Shown here: positions 29,268-38,762 of the stretch, piece by piece
How positions within the stretch are numbered: the first letter of the stretch is position 1
How the letters are laid out: each line of letters starts with the position of its first letter
DNA from: Prochlorococcus sp. AG-347-E23
GTDB taxonomy: Bacteria > Cyanobacteriota > Cyanobacteriia > PCC-6307 > Cyanobiaceae
Assembly: GCA_003281685.1 (NCBI GenBank)
Contig: QCBH01000014.1
Span: 1 to 45,789, forward strand
Direction of reading: 5' to 3'
DNA length: 45,789 nt
Made by a program: the position numbers and the translations under genes
Notes under the pieces: generated by a model
The model's database searches: none
What the model was told of the DNA's origin: nothing
What the model saw: only the letters and a program-made list of their open reading frames with translations

Positions 29268-30136
29268 TTATACCCAGCAAATAATTTCTTTAACTTAAAT
29301 ATTCCGTATCTTGGAGCGAATAAAAAAGCAAATAAAAATATAAACGTTTGTGCTAAGACAATTGATCCACCTGTTTCAAGATCAAACCAAAAACTAACAT
29401 AGATTCCTATCAGGCTTGAGATAATTGCACTTAATACTGAAATTACTGTCATATTATCAAACTTATCCGTAAGTAAATATGCTGTAGCCCCTGGTGTAAT
29501 CAACATTGCAACTACCAAAATAATTCCAACAGACTGCAAGCCCACAACAGCTGCCAAAGATAAGCATGTGAGGAGTAAATAATGGAGAAAAAATACATTA
29601 ATCCCAACTGTTTTTGCATGCCTAGGATCAAAGCAATAAAGCATTAAATCTTTTCTAAAAATTGATAAAAGGATTACTACTAATAAAGATATGAATATAG
29701 TTTGTTTTACATCTGAAAGTGATATTCCTAATGGACTCCCAAAAAGGATAGAGTGCAGATCAATATTACTTTTAATCTTAGAAACCAATACAATTCCAAG
29801 AGCGAAAAATCCGGTGAATACCAACCCAATAACAGTATCTTCCTTAACTCTAGATTTCTGCTTAATAAACCCTATTAATGCTACAGAACCAACTCCGAAA
29901 ATAAATGCCCCTAATGAGAAAGGAAGACCTAATGCATAAGCCACCACAACACCAGGCATTACCGAATGTGATACTGCATCTCCCATTAAAGCCCATCCTT
30001 TAAGAGTCAAATAACTTGATAGAAAACCACAAACAGCTGCAACTAATGAACTCATAAGAAGCGCTTTTCTCATAAAGTCATGAGTCAAAGGATCTGTTAT
30101 GAATGAATCTAAAGTTAAAAAAGAACAGAGCTCCAT
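29264..30136 (-). CDS. Manganese/zinc-type ABC transporter permease (ABC-3 family)
   Basis: 290 aa integral membrane subunit with about eight hydrophobic helices. Seen: ALMGDAVSHSVMPGVVVAYALG near residues 49-70 (the GDAxSHxxxPG motif of ABC-3 metal permeases) and a LTPGATAYLL stretch near 213-222. It forms the channel for the metal delivered by the binding protein encoded two genes upstream. ATG at 30136. The gene lies 13 bases after the ATPase gene and overlaps the DUF4336 start. Confidence 0.9.
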   Translation of the reverse strand: MELCSFLTLDSFITDPLTHDFMRKALLMSSLVAAVCGFLSSYLTLKGWALMGDAVSHSVMPGVVVAYALGLPFSLGAFIFGVGSVALIGFIKQKSRVKEDTVIGLVFTGFFALGIVLVSKIKSNIDLHSILFGSPLGISLSDVKQTIFISLLVVILLSIFRKDLMLYCFDPRHAKTVGINVFFLHYLLLTCLSLAAVVGLQSVGIILVVAMLITPGATAYLLTDKFDNMTVISVLSAIISSLIGIYVSFWFDLETGGSIVLAQTFIFLFAFLFAPRYGIFKLKKLFAGYK

Positions 30137-30149
30137 TTAATTTAAAAAT

Positions 30150-30914
30150 TTAGGATTCAGGTCCAAACAAGAAATCAGGAGAAATCCCGCCAAAAGTGGT
30201 CGTAATATTCTCAGGGGTAAACACTTCTGAGGTCTCGCCATAAGCTACGACAGTTTTATTTATTAAAAGAACCAAATCACAAAACTCACGGACATGAATC
30301 ATATCATGCGTTGATAATAATATAGTTTTCCCCTCATTTTTGAATTGAATAAATAATTCTGAAATAAGTTTCTCAGTTCTTATATCAACACCTGAAAAAG
30401 GCTCATCAAGAAGAAATATTGACGCTCTTTGCGCAATTGCTCTAGCTAAAAAAGTTCGTTTTCTCTGACCTCCAGACAAGTTTCCAATAGGTGTAGATGA
30501 ATGATCAGTAAGATCAACTCTCTTAATAGCATCTTTGACCGCCTGAACATCAGATTCTCTAGGAGTCCTAAAAATATTCATCGAACCATATCTTCCCATC
30601 ATCACTACATCCCAAACACTTATTGGAAATTGACTATCAATTCCCTCATTCTGAGGAACATAAGCAATTGTCTGATCTTTTTGAGCAGATCTTACAGATT
30701 CTCCATTTATTCTAATTTTTCCCTTTGAAATATTTACAAAGCCTGTTAATGCATTAAAAAAAGTTGTTTTACCAGCCCCGTTCATCCCTACTAACCCACA
30801 AATCTGGCCAGGTTTCAATCTTAAATTGGCATCATACAAAGCCACCTTCCCGTTGTAATCTACGCAAATATTCTCTGCATCAATCCTAAAGTTTTGATAA
30901 TTGATTGATTCCAT
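30150..30914 (-). CDS. Manganese/zinc-type ABC transporter ATP-binding protein
   Basis: 254 aa ATPase. Seen: Walker A GMNGAGKTT at residues 43-51, a Q-loop VPQNEG near 86-91, signature LSGGQRKR at 146-153, Walker B IFLLDEP near 166-172 with catalytic Glu171, and a STHD switch histidine near 203. It powers metal uptake on the cytoplasmic face of the membrane. It starts with ATG three bases after the binding-protein stop. Confidence 0.92.
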   Translation of the reverse strand: MESINYQNFRIDAENICVDYNGKVALYDANLRLKPGQICGLVGMNGAGKTTFFNALTGFVNISKGKIRINGESVRSAQKDQTIAYVPQNEGIDSQFPISVWDVVMMGRYGSMNIFRTPRESDVQAVKDAIKRVDLTDHSSTPIGNLSGGQRKRTFLARAIAQRASIFLLDEPFSGVDIRTEKLISELFIQFKNEGKTILLSTHDMIHVREFCDLVLLINKTVVAYGETSEVFTPENITTTFGGISPDFLFGPES

Positions 30915-30917
30915 AAT

Positions 30918-31817
30918 TCAAAAAAGCCCTTTTTTAATTAAATCCAAATTATGCTCAAGCATTTTTATATAGGAACTAGCAGGCCCACTATAATCAGATA
31001 ATGAATCAACAAAAAGATTTCCTCCAAAATTAGCCCCAGTTTCGTTTGCAACAACCATTTGAGATTCGTTACTTACAGTGCTTTCGCAAAATACAGATGG
31101 GACATTTTTTTCTTTAATAAGTGAGATTGTTCTTGTCATTCTTTTGGGAGTAATTTGACTCTCAGCATTAACTGGCCACAAATAAACTTCCTCTAATCCA
31201 TAATCATTTGTTAAATATGAAAAGGCACCTTCACAACTTACTAGATACCTTCTGTCTTTATTTAAGTTATTAATAAAAAGTGAGAATTCTTTATCTAATT
31301 TAGATAGTTTATCTTTATAAATTTTTCCATTTTCTTCAAATAATGTTCTTTTGGATGGCCTCAATTCTGATAAAGAATCAACCAGAATATCTACGTATAG
31401 GATCCCTCTTTTTGGAGAAATCCAGGCATGAGGATTGGGTTTCCCTTTATAGAAATCTTCACTGATAAAAATAGGATCTAAATCTTCCGCCACAGTAATT
31501 CTTTTAACTTTTAAATTAGAAACAAATTTTTCAGCCCATAATTCAAATCCAAATCCGTTATCAATAAAAACAAAAGCATTAGAGGCATTTACCAAATCGC
31601 TTGGAGTTGGTTGGTAACCATGAACTTCAACTCCAGGTTTTGTTATTGATCTAACAATAAAATCATCTTTAGCAATATTGCTAATTATGTCTGCCAAAAC
31701 AGTGAAACTTGCCAGTATTACCTCTTTACTTTCATTTTTATTTGATATTCTCTTACATGAGCCTGAAGCAAAAGAAAGCACAAGTAACAAACTTAAAAGA
31801 AGAATATTTTTTCTCAT
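30918..31817 (-). CDS. Manganese-type ABC transporter substrate-binding lipoprotein
   Basis: 299 aa cluster A-I binding protein. Seen: a lipoprotein signal with the acylated cysteine at Cys21 (SFASGSC), metal ligands His66 (VHGYQPTPSD), His130 (NPHAWISP), Glu196 (CEGAFSYL) and Asp271 (VDSLSD). A glutamate at the third ligand and the absence of a His-rich loop are features of manganese-binding PsaA/MntC proteins, whereas zinc-binding ZnuA proteins carry a third histidine. Manganese is needed for photosystem II. ATG at 31817; the ATPase gene follows after three bases. Confidence 0.9.
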   Translation of the reverse strand: MRKNILLLSLLLVLSFASGSCKRISNKNESKEVILASFTVLADIISNIAKDDFIVRSITKPGVEVHGYQPTPSDLVNASNAFVFIDNGFGFELWAEKFVSNLKVKRITVAEDLDPIFISEDFYKGKPNPHAWISPKRGILYVDILVDSLSELRPSKRTLFEENGKIYKDKLSKLDKEFSLFINNLNKDRRYLVSCEGAFSYLTNDYGLEEVYLWPVNAESQITPKRMTRTISLIKEKNVPSVFCESTVSNESQMVVANETGANFGGNLFVDSLSDYSGPASSYIKMLEHNLDLIKKGLF

Positions 31818-31840
31818 ATTTTACTTTGATCCTCAAATTA

Positions 31841-33172
31841 TTAACTAAAAGATAGTTTCATAAGTGGTTTTCTAAGCTCAGAAATAAATCCTTGCCAATT
31901 TATTTTTTCTTTTTCAAAAGCTTTTTCAACAATTTTCTCAGAATTTTTCTTTATAAAATCCAAATCAGGTTCTTCTACTCCTTTTGTTATTGCCATAAAA
32001 TCAGCCAAAGAAGTTGATACTATTCTTGTTAAATAAGCGGCACTAACAGCCTGAAATGTTCCTGAAATAAGCCAATTTGGTCCATGTAATTTTGTAATGC
32101 CAATTAGGGTCTGTCCACTCCATTCAATAACTCCCTGAGCAATTGCAGTCTTTAAAATCTCTTTAGAAACTTTATCTAAGATTTCAGGCGACCAATTACA
32201 TCCCCATATAGACTTAATTTCTTTAATCATTAATGAATTTAGTACTGTCATTGCCATAACATCAATTGATGGGATAGGAGATAAGAAAACAGTTGTCGCG
32301 ACAAGAATTTGATTTTTTCTTTGTATATATTTTAACTTCATTCTTCTTATCCCTTCAATTTCAGATTGCCAGGCAACATGAAGTTCTTTCAAGAGCCTCT
32401 TTTTTGTATTTTCAATATTTTTAGATGAACTTATGAAAAACTTCCTTAACGAAAAAGGGATATTTGTTATTTCATTCTTATTCACATCAAAAGTAATAAT
32501 TTTATTTATAAAGTCAATTGAAATTTGAGACTTTAGGTCTTCTATCTCATTTTTAGCTTCTATTTCGTTGGAAGTTAAAGCCACTAACCAGATTGGCATA
32601 TTTTTTGGAAACTTTTCTAGCCACAAAAAATCATTTGCCGACAAAGGCAAGTTTATAAAATACAAAATTGCATCACTCTTCAAAGCTTCTTCTGGAATAA
32701 CTTGAGATGAATTGTATTTAGGTAGTTTTTCGTATAAATCAAAGTCAAACTTTTCTGCTTTAAAATGACTTTTCAAAACAGACTGACAACTTTGATAATC
32801 TTTTTGTCCAATACAACTTATCTTTTCTTTTTCACATCTATTAAGAATAGATTCAAGTATTGTTTGTCTATTTAAGTTCTGTTTTTTTAATTCATTTGTT
32901 GCTTCAAGTTCTTCAAAAAAATTTAAATCTTCATTACATAGATTTATCCAACCATCTAAATTATTTGGTTCATTAAATTTAGGCTTATCATTCTTCAAGT
33001 AAAAATATCCCCCCAAACACAACGCAAAAAATCCTATTGAGCCGCCTGCAAAATGAATTAAGTCACTTATAAACCATTCCCCAAAACTTAATATTAATAA
33101 AATAAAAAAAAGATTTTTTTTGGGAAACCTTATGAAATCCTTTAAAAGGTTCTCTTTACTAATATCAAACAC
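31841..33172 (-). CDS. DUF697 family membrane protein
   Basis: 443 aa. Seen: two closely spaced transmembrane helices (about residues 20-58), a middle region resembling a degenerate GTPase domain (AILYFINLPLSANDF, WLVALTSNE) without an intact P-loop, and a C-terminal DUF697 region with a hydrophobic LVATTVFLSPIPSIDVMAM stretch near 290-309 and GTFQAVSAAYLTRIV near 379. Members are found with dynamin-like or Era-like GTPases; function is unknown. The start is GTG at 33172. It precedes the manganese binding-protein gene by 23 bases, so it likely heads that operon. Confidence 0.75.
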   Translation of the reverse strand: MFDISKENLLKDFIRFPKKNLFFILLILSFGEWFISDLIHFAGGSIGFFALCLGGYFYLKNDKPKFNEPNNLDGWINLCNEDLNFFEELEATNELKKQNLNRQTILESILNRCEKEKISCIGQKDYQSCQSVLKSHFKAEKFDFDLYEKLPKYNSSQVIPEEALKSDAILYFINLPLSANDFLWLEKFPKNMPIWLVALTSNEIEAKNEIEDLKSQISIDFINKIITFDVNKNEITNIPFSLRKFFISSSKNIENTKKRLLKELHVAWQSEIEGIRRMKLKYIQRKNQILVATTVFLSPIPSIDVMAMTVLNSLMIKEIKSIWGCNWSPEILDKVSKEILKTAIAQGVIEWSGQTLIGITKLHGPNWLISGTFQAVSAAYLTRIVSTSLADFMAITKGVEEPDLDFIKKNSEKIVEKAFEKEKINWQGFISELRKPLMKLSFS

Positions 33173-33260
33173 AATACTTTATCTTTCTAATTTTATTTTA
33201 ATGCAAGTTATGAATGAGAAAAGCAAAATTTCATAAGTCTTTAATCAAAAGATAAGAAAT

Positions 33261-33281
33261 TAAGTCTTTTAAAAAGACTTA
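33261..33281. repeat. 21-base palindrome between divergent genes
   Basis: Two perfect 10-base arms, TAAGTCTTTT (33261-33270) and AAAAGACTTA (33272-33281), separated by a single A. It lies in the 165-base gap between the DUF697 gene (-) and the Arg-rich small protein gene (+), 89 bases from one start and 57 from the other. There is no T-run after it on either strand, so it is more likely an operator or a leader hairpin than a terminator. Confidence 0.7.
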
Positions 33282-33337
33282 TTGCATAACAAGATGCTAA
33301 GTTAATAGACTATTTAAATAACTTAAGAAACATCAAG

Positions 33338-33757
33338 ATGTCTAATTCAAATTTCAGCAATAATTCTGGACAAGAAAATTACAGAGGTCGTTCTAACAAT
33401 GAAAGATCTAATTTCAGAGATAGATCAGGCAGAAGAGATGGAGGAGGATTCCGCATAAGATTAAGTGATAACGAAATGAAAGCTGTTAAATCAATACAAG
33501 AGACCTTTGAATTGAGATCTACTGTTGCAGTTCTGGGTTTCTCTGTTAGAACACTTAGCGAAATGATCAAAGACGAAAAATTGATTAGATCAATCACAGA
33601 ATATGCAAAAAATAATAAAAACTCTTCTCCTAATAGACAATCACAAAATCCTTATGAAGAAAAGACAAAAGCAGCACCTGACCCTTTTGCAAGACCTGTA
33701 AAAAGTACATCAACTGAAGAGATCCAATCTAGCGAAGTAAAAGAGGATGGCAAATAA
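33338..33757 (+). CDS. Arg-rich protein with possible ribbon-helix-helix core
   Basis: 139 aa. Residues 1-37 are disordered, rich in Asn, Arg, Ser and Gly (NYRGRSNNERSNFRDRSGRR), typical of nucleic-acid-binding tails. Residues 38-85 are ordered: FRIRLSDNEMKAVKSIQE looks like a strand plus helix, then SVRTLSEMI as a second helix, a ribbon-helix-helix-like layout. The tail (90-139) is polar and ends acidic. Not assigned to a family with confidence; a cyanobacterial protein with an RNA- or DNA-binding role is an inference. ATG at 33338. Its last 11 bases overlap trpS, so the two are translationally linked. Confidence 0.65.
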   Translation: MSNSNFSNNSGQENYRGRSNNERSNFRDRSGRRDGGGFRIRLSDNEMKAVKSIQETFELRSTVAVLGFSVRTLSEMIKDEKLIRSITEYAKNNKNSSPNRQSQNPYEEKTKAAPDPFARPVKSTSTEEIQSSEVKEDGK

Positions 33758-34763
33758 AAAAAGAATTCTTTCGGGAGTTCAACCAACTGGTGATTTACAT
33801 ATTGGGAATTGGCTTGGGGCCATAAATAATTGGGTTACTCTTCAAGAGCAATATGAAACATTTCTATGTGTAGTTGATTTACACGCAATCACAGCTTCAT
33901 ATAATCCCAAAGAATTATCTCAGAACACTATCTCTACTGCAGCTTTGTACGTCGCTTGTGGCATAGATCCCAATATATGCTCAATTTTTGTCCAGAGTCA
34001 GATTTCTGCACATTCAGAACTTTGTTGGATATTAAATTGCATGACCCCAATAAATTGGATGGAAAGAATGATTCAATTCAAAGAAAAGTCCATTCAACAA
34101 GGAAATAATGTATCCATAGGATTATTTGACTATCCGATCCTAATGGCTGCAGACATTCTTCTGTATGACGCTGACTTTGTACCAGTAGGTGAGGATCAAA
34201 AACAACATCTTGAACTTGCCAGAGATATTGCACAACAGAGAATTAATGCCAGATTTAGTAAGGATAAAAATATTTTAAAAATCCCTCAACCAATAATCAT
34301 GAAGAATGGTTCAAAAATAATGAGTTTAATTGATGGTTCAAAAAAGATGAGCAAAAGCGATCCTAATGAGGGCAGTCGTATTAACTTATTAGATGCTCCT
34401 GAAATAATTACGAAAAAAATAAAAAGAGCAAAAAGTGACAGTTCTATTGGAATTGAATTTAACAACCCTGAGAGACCAGAATCTAAAAATCTTTTAATGA
34501 TTTATTCAATATTATCTGGCAAAGAAATTTCTCAATGTGAAAATGATTTCTCAGAGACTGGATGGGGGACATTTAAAAAATTAGTTACAGAACAACTTAT
34601 TGAATCACTAGAACCTATTCAGAAAAAATATAAATTATTAATTAATGATCCCTATCAATTAAACAAAATCCTTGATGAAGGGAAGGAAAAAGCTGAAGAT
34701 TTAGCAAATCAGACTCTAAAAAGAGTTAAGTCAAAATTAGGATTCTTCGAAATGGAGAAATAA
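33747..34763 (+). CDS. trpS: Tryptophanyl-tRNA synthetase
   Basis: 338 aa class I synthetase charging tRNA-Trp. Seen: the HIGH-type motif HIGN at residues 18-21 after SGVQPTGDL, the TrpRS-typical GEDQKQHLELARDI near 148-161 for substrate recognition, and KMSKS at 200-204. Length is normal for bacterial TrpRS. ATG at 33747, inside the end of the upstream gene. thrS follows after three bases. Confidence 0.96.
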   Translation: MANKKRILSGVQPTGDLHIGNWLGAINNWVTLQEQYETFLCVVDLHAITASYNPKELSQNTISTAALYVACGIDPNICSIFVQSQISAHSELCWILNCMTPINWMERMIQFKEKSIQQGNNVSIGLFDYPILMAADILLYDADFVPVGEDQKQHLELARDIAQQRINARFSKDKNILKIPQPIIMKNGSKIMSLIDGSKKMSKSDPNEGSRINLLDAPEIITKKIKRAKSDSSIGIEFNNPERPESKNLLMIYSILSGKEISQCENDFSETGWGTFKKLVTEQLIESLEPIQKKYKLLINDPYQLNKILDEGKEKAEDLANQTLKRVKSKLGFFEMEK

Positions 34764-34766
34764 ATT

Positions 34767-36683
34767 ATGCCAATAATTACCTTACCTGATGGTTCAAAAA
34801 AGGTTTTCGAAAAATCTGTAACTATTCTAGAAATTGCTCAGAGTATAGGCGCTGGATTAGCTAAAGCAACAATTGCTGGGAAAGTAAATGATGTTCTTCT
34901 TGATGCAACTATTCCTATAAATAGAGATTCCAAAGTTGTAATCATCACATCAAAAGATAAAGAAGGAATTGAAATAATAAGACACTCCTTTGCTCACCTT
35001 ATTGGTCATGCAGTTAAACAAATTTACTCTGATATTAAAATGGTGATTGGGCCTGTAATTGAAGATGGTTTTTATTACGATATTTTTTCTGAATACAGAT
35101 TTACTCCTGAAGATTTAACAAAAATTGAAAATAGAATTAATAAATTAATAAAAACAAACTATGACGTTGAAATTTTACAAGTTTCTAAAGAAGAGGCAAT
35201 TAAAACTTTTAAAGAAAGAGATGAGACTTTTAAATTACGAATAATTAAAGAAATTCCTGAAGAAGGTCTCATCAATTTATACAAACACGAAGAATATATC
35301 GACATGTGTAGAGGGCCTCACGTACCCAATACTAGACATTTGAGACACTTTAAATTACTTAAATTATCAGGTTCATACTGGAGAGGAAATAGTGAGAATG
35401 AATCATTACAGAGAATATATGGGACTGCATGGGCAAAAGAAAAAGAACTCAATGACTACTTAACAAGAATTGAAGAAGCGGAAAAAAGGGATCATAGAAA
35501 ACTTGGTAAAAAACACTCACTTTTTCATATACAAGAAGAATCTCCAGGAATGATTTTTTGGCATCCAAATGGATGGACAATCTACCAAGTACTGGAAAAT
35601 TACATTAGAGAAATACTCAAAAAAAATGATTATTTAGAAATTAAAACACCACAAGCTGTTGATAAATCTCTTTGGGAAAAATCCGGTCATTGGGAAAAAT
35701 TTAGAGAAGATATGTTCACTACTGCATCAGAAAATCGAACTTATGCAATTAAACCAATGAATTGTCCATGCCATATTCAAGTATTTAATCAAGGTTTAAA
35801 AAGTTATAAGGATTTACCTATTCGCCTTGCTGAATTCGGTTCTTGTCACAGAAATGAGCCCTCTGGTGCACTACACGGCTTAATGAGAGTAAGAAACTTT
35901 ACACAAGATGATGCACACATATTCTGCACAGAAGAGCAAATTCAAGAAGAGGTATCAACCTTTATAGATCTTGTTTCCGAGGTTTATAAAACTTTTGGTT
36001 TTAATCAAATTATTATCAAATTATCAACCCGTCCGGAAAAAAGGGTAGGTAGTAAAGAGATTTGGGATAAATCAGAGGAGGCTCTTACCAAAGCTCTCGT
36101 TAATAAAAACCTAAAATGGGAACTCCAACCAGGAGAGGGAGCTTTTTATGGTCCAAAAATAGAATTCTCCTTAAAAGATTGTCTTAATAGAGTATGGCAA
36201 TGCGGCACTATTCAGGTAGATTTCTCAATGCCTATAAGATTGGATGCAACTTATGTAGATATTAATAATGAGAAAAGAAATCCAGTTATGCTTCATAGAG
36301 CAATTTTAGGATCCTTTGAAAGATTTATCGGAATCTTAATTGAACAATATGAGGCAAAATTCCCAATTTGGCTTGCGCCTTATCAAATAATTTTATTGAG
36401 CATTACTGATAGAAATATTGAAAAATGTTTGAAGTTTAATGAATTTATAAATAAAAATGGTTACCGATCAAAAGTTGATATTAGGAATGAAAAAATAGGA
36501 TATAAAATAAGAGAGGCAACTATTGGGAGAGTTCCCTTAATTGCAGTTATTGGAGATAAAGAAGAAGAAATTGATTCGGTTGCCCTAAGGGCTTTGGATG
36601 GAACAAATTTAGGGATTTTCAATTTGACTAATCTATACAAATTAATGGATGAATTAATAGAAAAAAAAGGGAAAACAGAATAA
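34767..36683 (+). CDS. thrS: Threonyl-tRNA synthetase
   Basis: 638 aa class II synthetase for tRNA-Thr. Seen: a TGS domain at residues 1-62, an editing domain with HxxxH at 73-77 and Cys181/His185 (the site that hydrolyses Ser-tRNA-Thr), the catalytic core with zinc ligand Cys333 in MNCPCH, class II motif 2 around [11 protein letters not shown], motif 3 near [14 protein letters not shown], and a C-terminal anticodon-binding domain. ATG at 34767. All domains of the full-length bacterial enzyme are present. Confidence 0.97.
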   Translation: MPIITLPDGSKKVFEKSVTILEIAQSIGAGLAKATIAGKVNDVLLDATIPINRDSKVVIITSKDKEGIEIIRHSFAHLIGHAVKQIYSDIKMVIGPVIEDGFYYDIFSEYRFTPEDLTKIENRINKLIKTNYDVEILQVSKEEAIKTFKERDETFKLRIIKEIPEEGLINLYKHEEYIDMCRGPHVPNTRHLRHFKLLKLSGSYWRGNSENESLQRIYGTAWAKEKELNDYLTRIEEAEKRDHRKLGKKHSLFHIQEESPGMIFWHPNGWTIYQVLENYIREILKKNDYLEIKTPQAVDKSLWEKSGHWEKFREDMFTTASENRTYAIKPMNCPCHIQVFNQGLKSYKDLPIRLAEFGSCHRNEPSGALHGLMRVRNFTQDDAHIFCTEEQIQEEVSTFIDLVSEVYKTFGFNQIIIKLSTRPEKRVGSKEIWDKSEEALTKALVNKNLKWELQPGEGAFYGPKIEFSLKDCLNRVWQCGTIQVDFSMPIRLDATYVDINNEKRNPVMLHRAILGSFERFIGILIEQYEAKFPIWLAPYQIILLSITDRNIEKCLKFNEFINKNGYRSKVDIRNEKIGYKIREATIGRVPLIAVIGDKEEEIDSVALRALDGTNLGIFNLTNLYKLMDELIEKKGKTE

Positions 36684-36693
36684 TTTTAGATTG

Positions 36694-37728
36694 ATGAATT
36701 TTCTCGCTTGTGATTTAGGAGGTACTAAGGTTCTTTTGGGAATATATAAAGAAGATCTTAATGATGATTCGCCTAGGTTAATATTCAAAAAAAAATATTT
36801 ATCTTCTGATTGGGATTCTTTTAAACTAATCTTAGAAGATTTTCTCAAAAATGAATGTAAAAATATTACTCATCCCTCTTCTGCATGTTTCGCCGTAGCT
36901 GGTCCTTTATCTAACAACAAAGCAAAAATCATTAACTTGCCATGGAATATTTCAGGAAATACTTTAAAGAAAAAATTTAATTTTAAAAGCTGCGAGCTAA
37001 TAAATGATTTCGCAGTCCAAATTTATGGAATACCTTATTTAAATAAAAATCAATATTTTACAATCCAAGATGGGTCCCACTACGAAGGGGCCAATAATGA
37101 TTTGCATGCCATTGTTGGAGCTGGGACTGGTTTAGGAATTGCAAGAGGAATAATATCAGGAGGAAAGGTAAAAGTTTTAGCTAGTGAAGGTGGTCATGTT
37201 GAATTCTCTCCAAAGTCAAAATTAGAATGGGAACTTAAAATTTGGCTTAAGAATAATCTAAAAGTTGAAAGGATATCTTGTGACAGAATTATTAGCGGCA
37301 CTGGTTTATCAAGAATTGCCGAATGGAGACTAAGCAAACCTGATGCCCAAAACCATCCTCTACAAAAATACATAAAAGAAATTAAAATTTTTGATAGTGC
37401 GAGGAAAGATCTTCCTGAAAAAATTTGCAAACTTTCTAAAGAAGGGGATCAGCTAATGATTGAAGTTGAGAGAATTTGGTTAAGTGCTTATGCCTCTTTA
37501 TTAGGAGATGTTGCCCTTCAAGAATTGTGCTTTGGCGGGTTATGGATTTCTGGAGGAACAGCATCAAAACATTTCAAAAACTTTAAATCAGATTTATTTA
37601 TGAAACAATTTTTCGACAAGGGAAGATTAAAAGATATTCTTAAAACAATACCTATGAAGGTAATTTTAGATGAAGATTTTGGACTTTTTAGTGCAGCCTG
37701 CAGAGCAAAAATGCTTTTAAAAACTTAG
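36694..37728 (+). CDS. glk: Glucokinase
   Basis: 344 aa ATP-dependent glucose kinase of the Glk (ASKHA) family. Seen: phosphate-1 motif ACDLGGTK near residues 5-12, the LINDF segment near 107, VGAGTGLGIA near 146-155, and LASEGGHVEFSP near 168. The frame also has a TTG one codon earlier (36691); the ATG at 36694 is preferred. It starts ten bases after thrS and is followed by thrB after six bases. It would feed glucose into central metabolism or glycogen turnover. Confidence 0.92.
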   Translation: MNFLACDLGGTKVLLGIYKEDLNDDSPRLIFKKKYLSSDWDSFKLILEDFLKNECKNITHPSSACFAVAGPLSNNKAKIINLPWNISGNTLKKKFNFKSCELINDFAVQIYGIPYLNKNQYFTIQDGSHYEGANNDLHAIVGAGTGLGIARGIISGGKVKVLASEGGHVEFSPKSKLEWELKIWLKNNLKVERISCDRIISGTGLSRIAEWRLSKPDAQNHPLQKYIKEIKIFDSARKDLPEKICKLSKEGDQLMIEVERIWLSAYASLLGDVALQELCFGGLWISGGTASKHFKNFKSDLFMKQFFDKGRLKDILKTIPMKVILDEDFGLFSAACRAKMLLKT

Positions 37729-37734
37729 AAAAAA

Positions 37735-38682
37735 ATGTCTATTCCTGAAGTAGGTAAAAAAATAAGGGTAACAGTTCCTTCTACAACTGCCAATTTAGGG
37801 CCTGGATTCGATTGTCTTGGAGCAGCATTAGATTTATATAATGAATTTATTTTTACAAGAATTGAAGGTGGTGGAGATAGATTTGATTTAATAATGGAAA
37901 GTACAGATGGTAATCATCTAAGAGGAGGACCTGAAAACTTAGTTTTTAGAGCAGCTCAGAAAGTATGGGAGAGCGCAAATATGGATCCTTTCGCACTTGA
38001 AGCAAGAGTCAAGTTGGCGGTGCCGCCTGCACGAGGTCTTGGGAGTAGTGCTACAGCAATAGTTGCTGGACTAATTGGAGCAAATGCAATAATGAACTCT
38101 CCATTGTCCAAAGAAAAACTTCTTGAACTTGCCATTGACATAGAAGGTCATCCTGATAATGTAGTTCCCTCTCTACTTGGTGGGCTCTGTTTGACAGCCA
38201 GGTCTTCTTCTCAAAGATGGAGAATCATTAGATGCGAATGGCACGATTCAATTAAAGCTGTTGTAGCAATTCCTGCAATTCGTCTAAGCACAAGTGAAGC
38301 AAGAAAGGTTATGCCTAGGAATATTCCTATATCTGATGCAGTGACAAATATGGGTGCACTCACTTTGTTACTTAATGGATTAAAAGCAGGAAATGAGGAA
38401 CTTATAAAAGAGGGAATGTTTGATAAGCTACACGAACCCTACAGATGGAAACTGATTAAAGGTGGACTAGAAGTCAAAGATGCCGCACTAAAAGCAGGTG
38501 CTCTAGGATGCGCAATTAGTGGAGCTGGACCAAGTATCCTAGCTTTGTGTAAAAAAGAAAATGGAAAAAACGTCAGTCAAGCCATGGTAAAAGCATGGGA
38601 AAACTCAGGCGTAGCTAGCAGAGCACCATACTTAAATGTTCAAACAATCGGCAGCCAATTTAGCACTATCTCCGGTAAGTAG
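37735..38682 (+). CDS. thrB: Homoserine kinase
   Basis: 315 aa GHMP kinase that phosphorylates homoserine on the path to threonine. Seen: VPSTTANLGPGFDCLGAAL near residues 14-32, the ATP-binding PPARGLGSSATA near 96-107, EGHPDNVVPSLLGG near 137-150, and a C-terminal GCAISGAGPSILAL. ATG at 37735. Closely spaced after glk; ndhD begins 80 bases later. Confidence 0.95.
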   Translation: MSIPEVGKKIRVTVPSTTANLGPGFDCLGAALDLYNEFIFTRIEGGGDRFDLIMESTDGNHLRGGPENLVFRAAQKVWESANMDPFALEARVKLAVPPARGLGSSATAIVAGLIGANAIMNSPLSKEKLLELAIDIEGHPDNVVPSLLGGLCLTARSSSQRWRIIRCEWHDSIKAVVAIPAIRLSTSEARKVMPRNIPISDAVTNMGALTLLLNGLKAGNEELIKEGMFDKLHEPYRWKLIKGGLEVKDAALKAGALGCAISGAGPSILALCKKENGKNVSQAMVKAWENSGVASRAPYLNVQTIGSQFSTISGK

Positions 38683-38762
38683 TTTTACTTAGGCATTTTT
38701 AATGTTATAGTCTCAAGCTAGTACAACTTCAACTAGAATAAAAAAATTATTCATTCCATATA

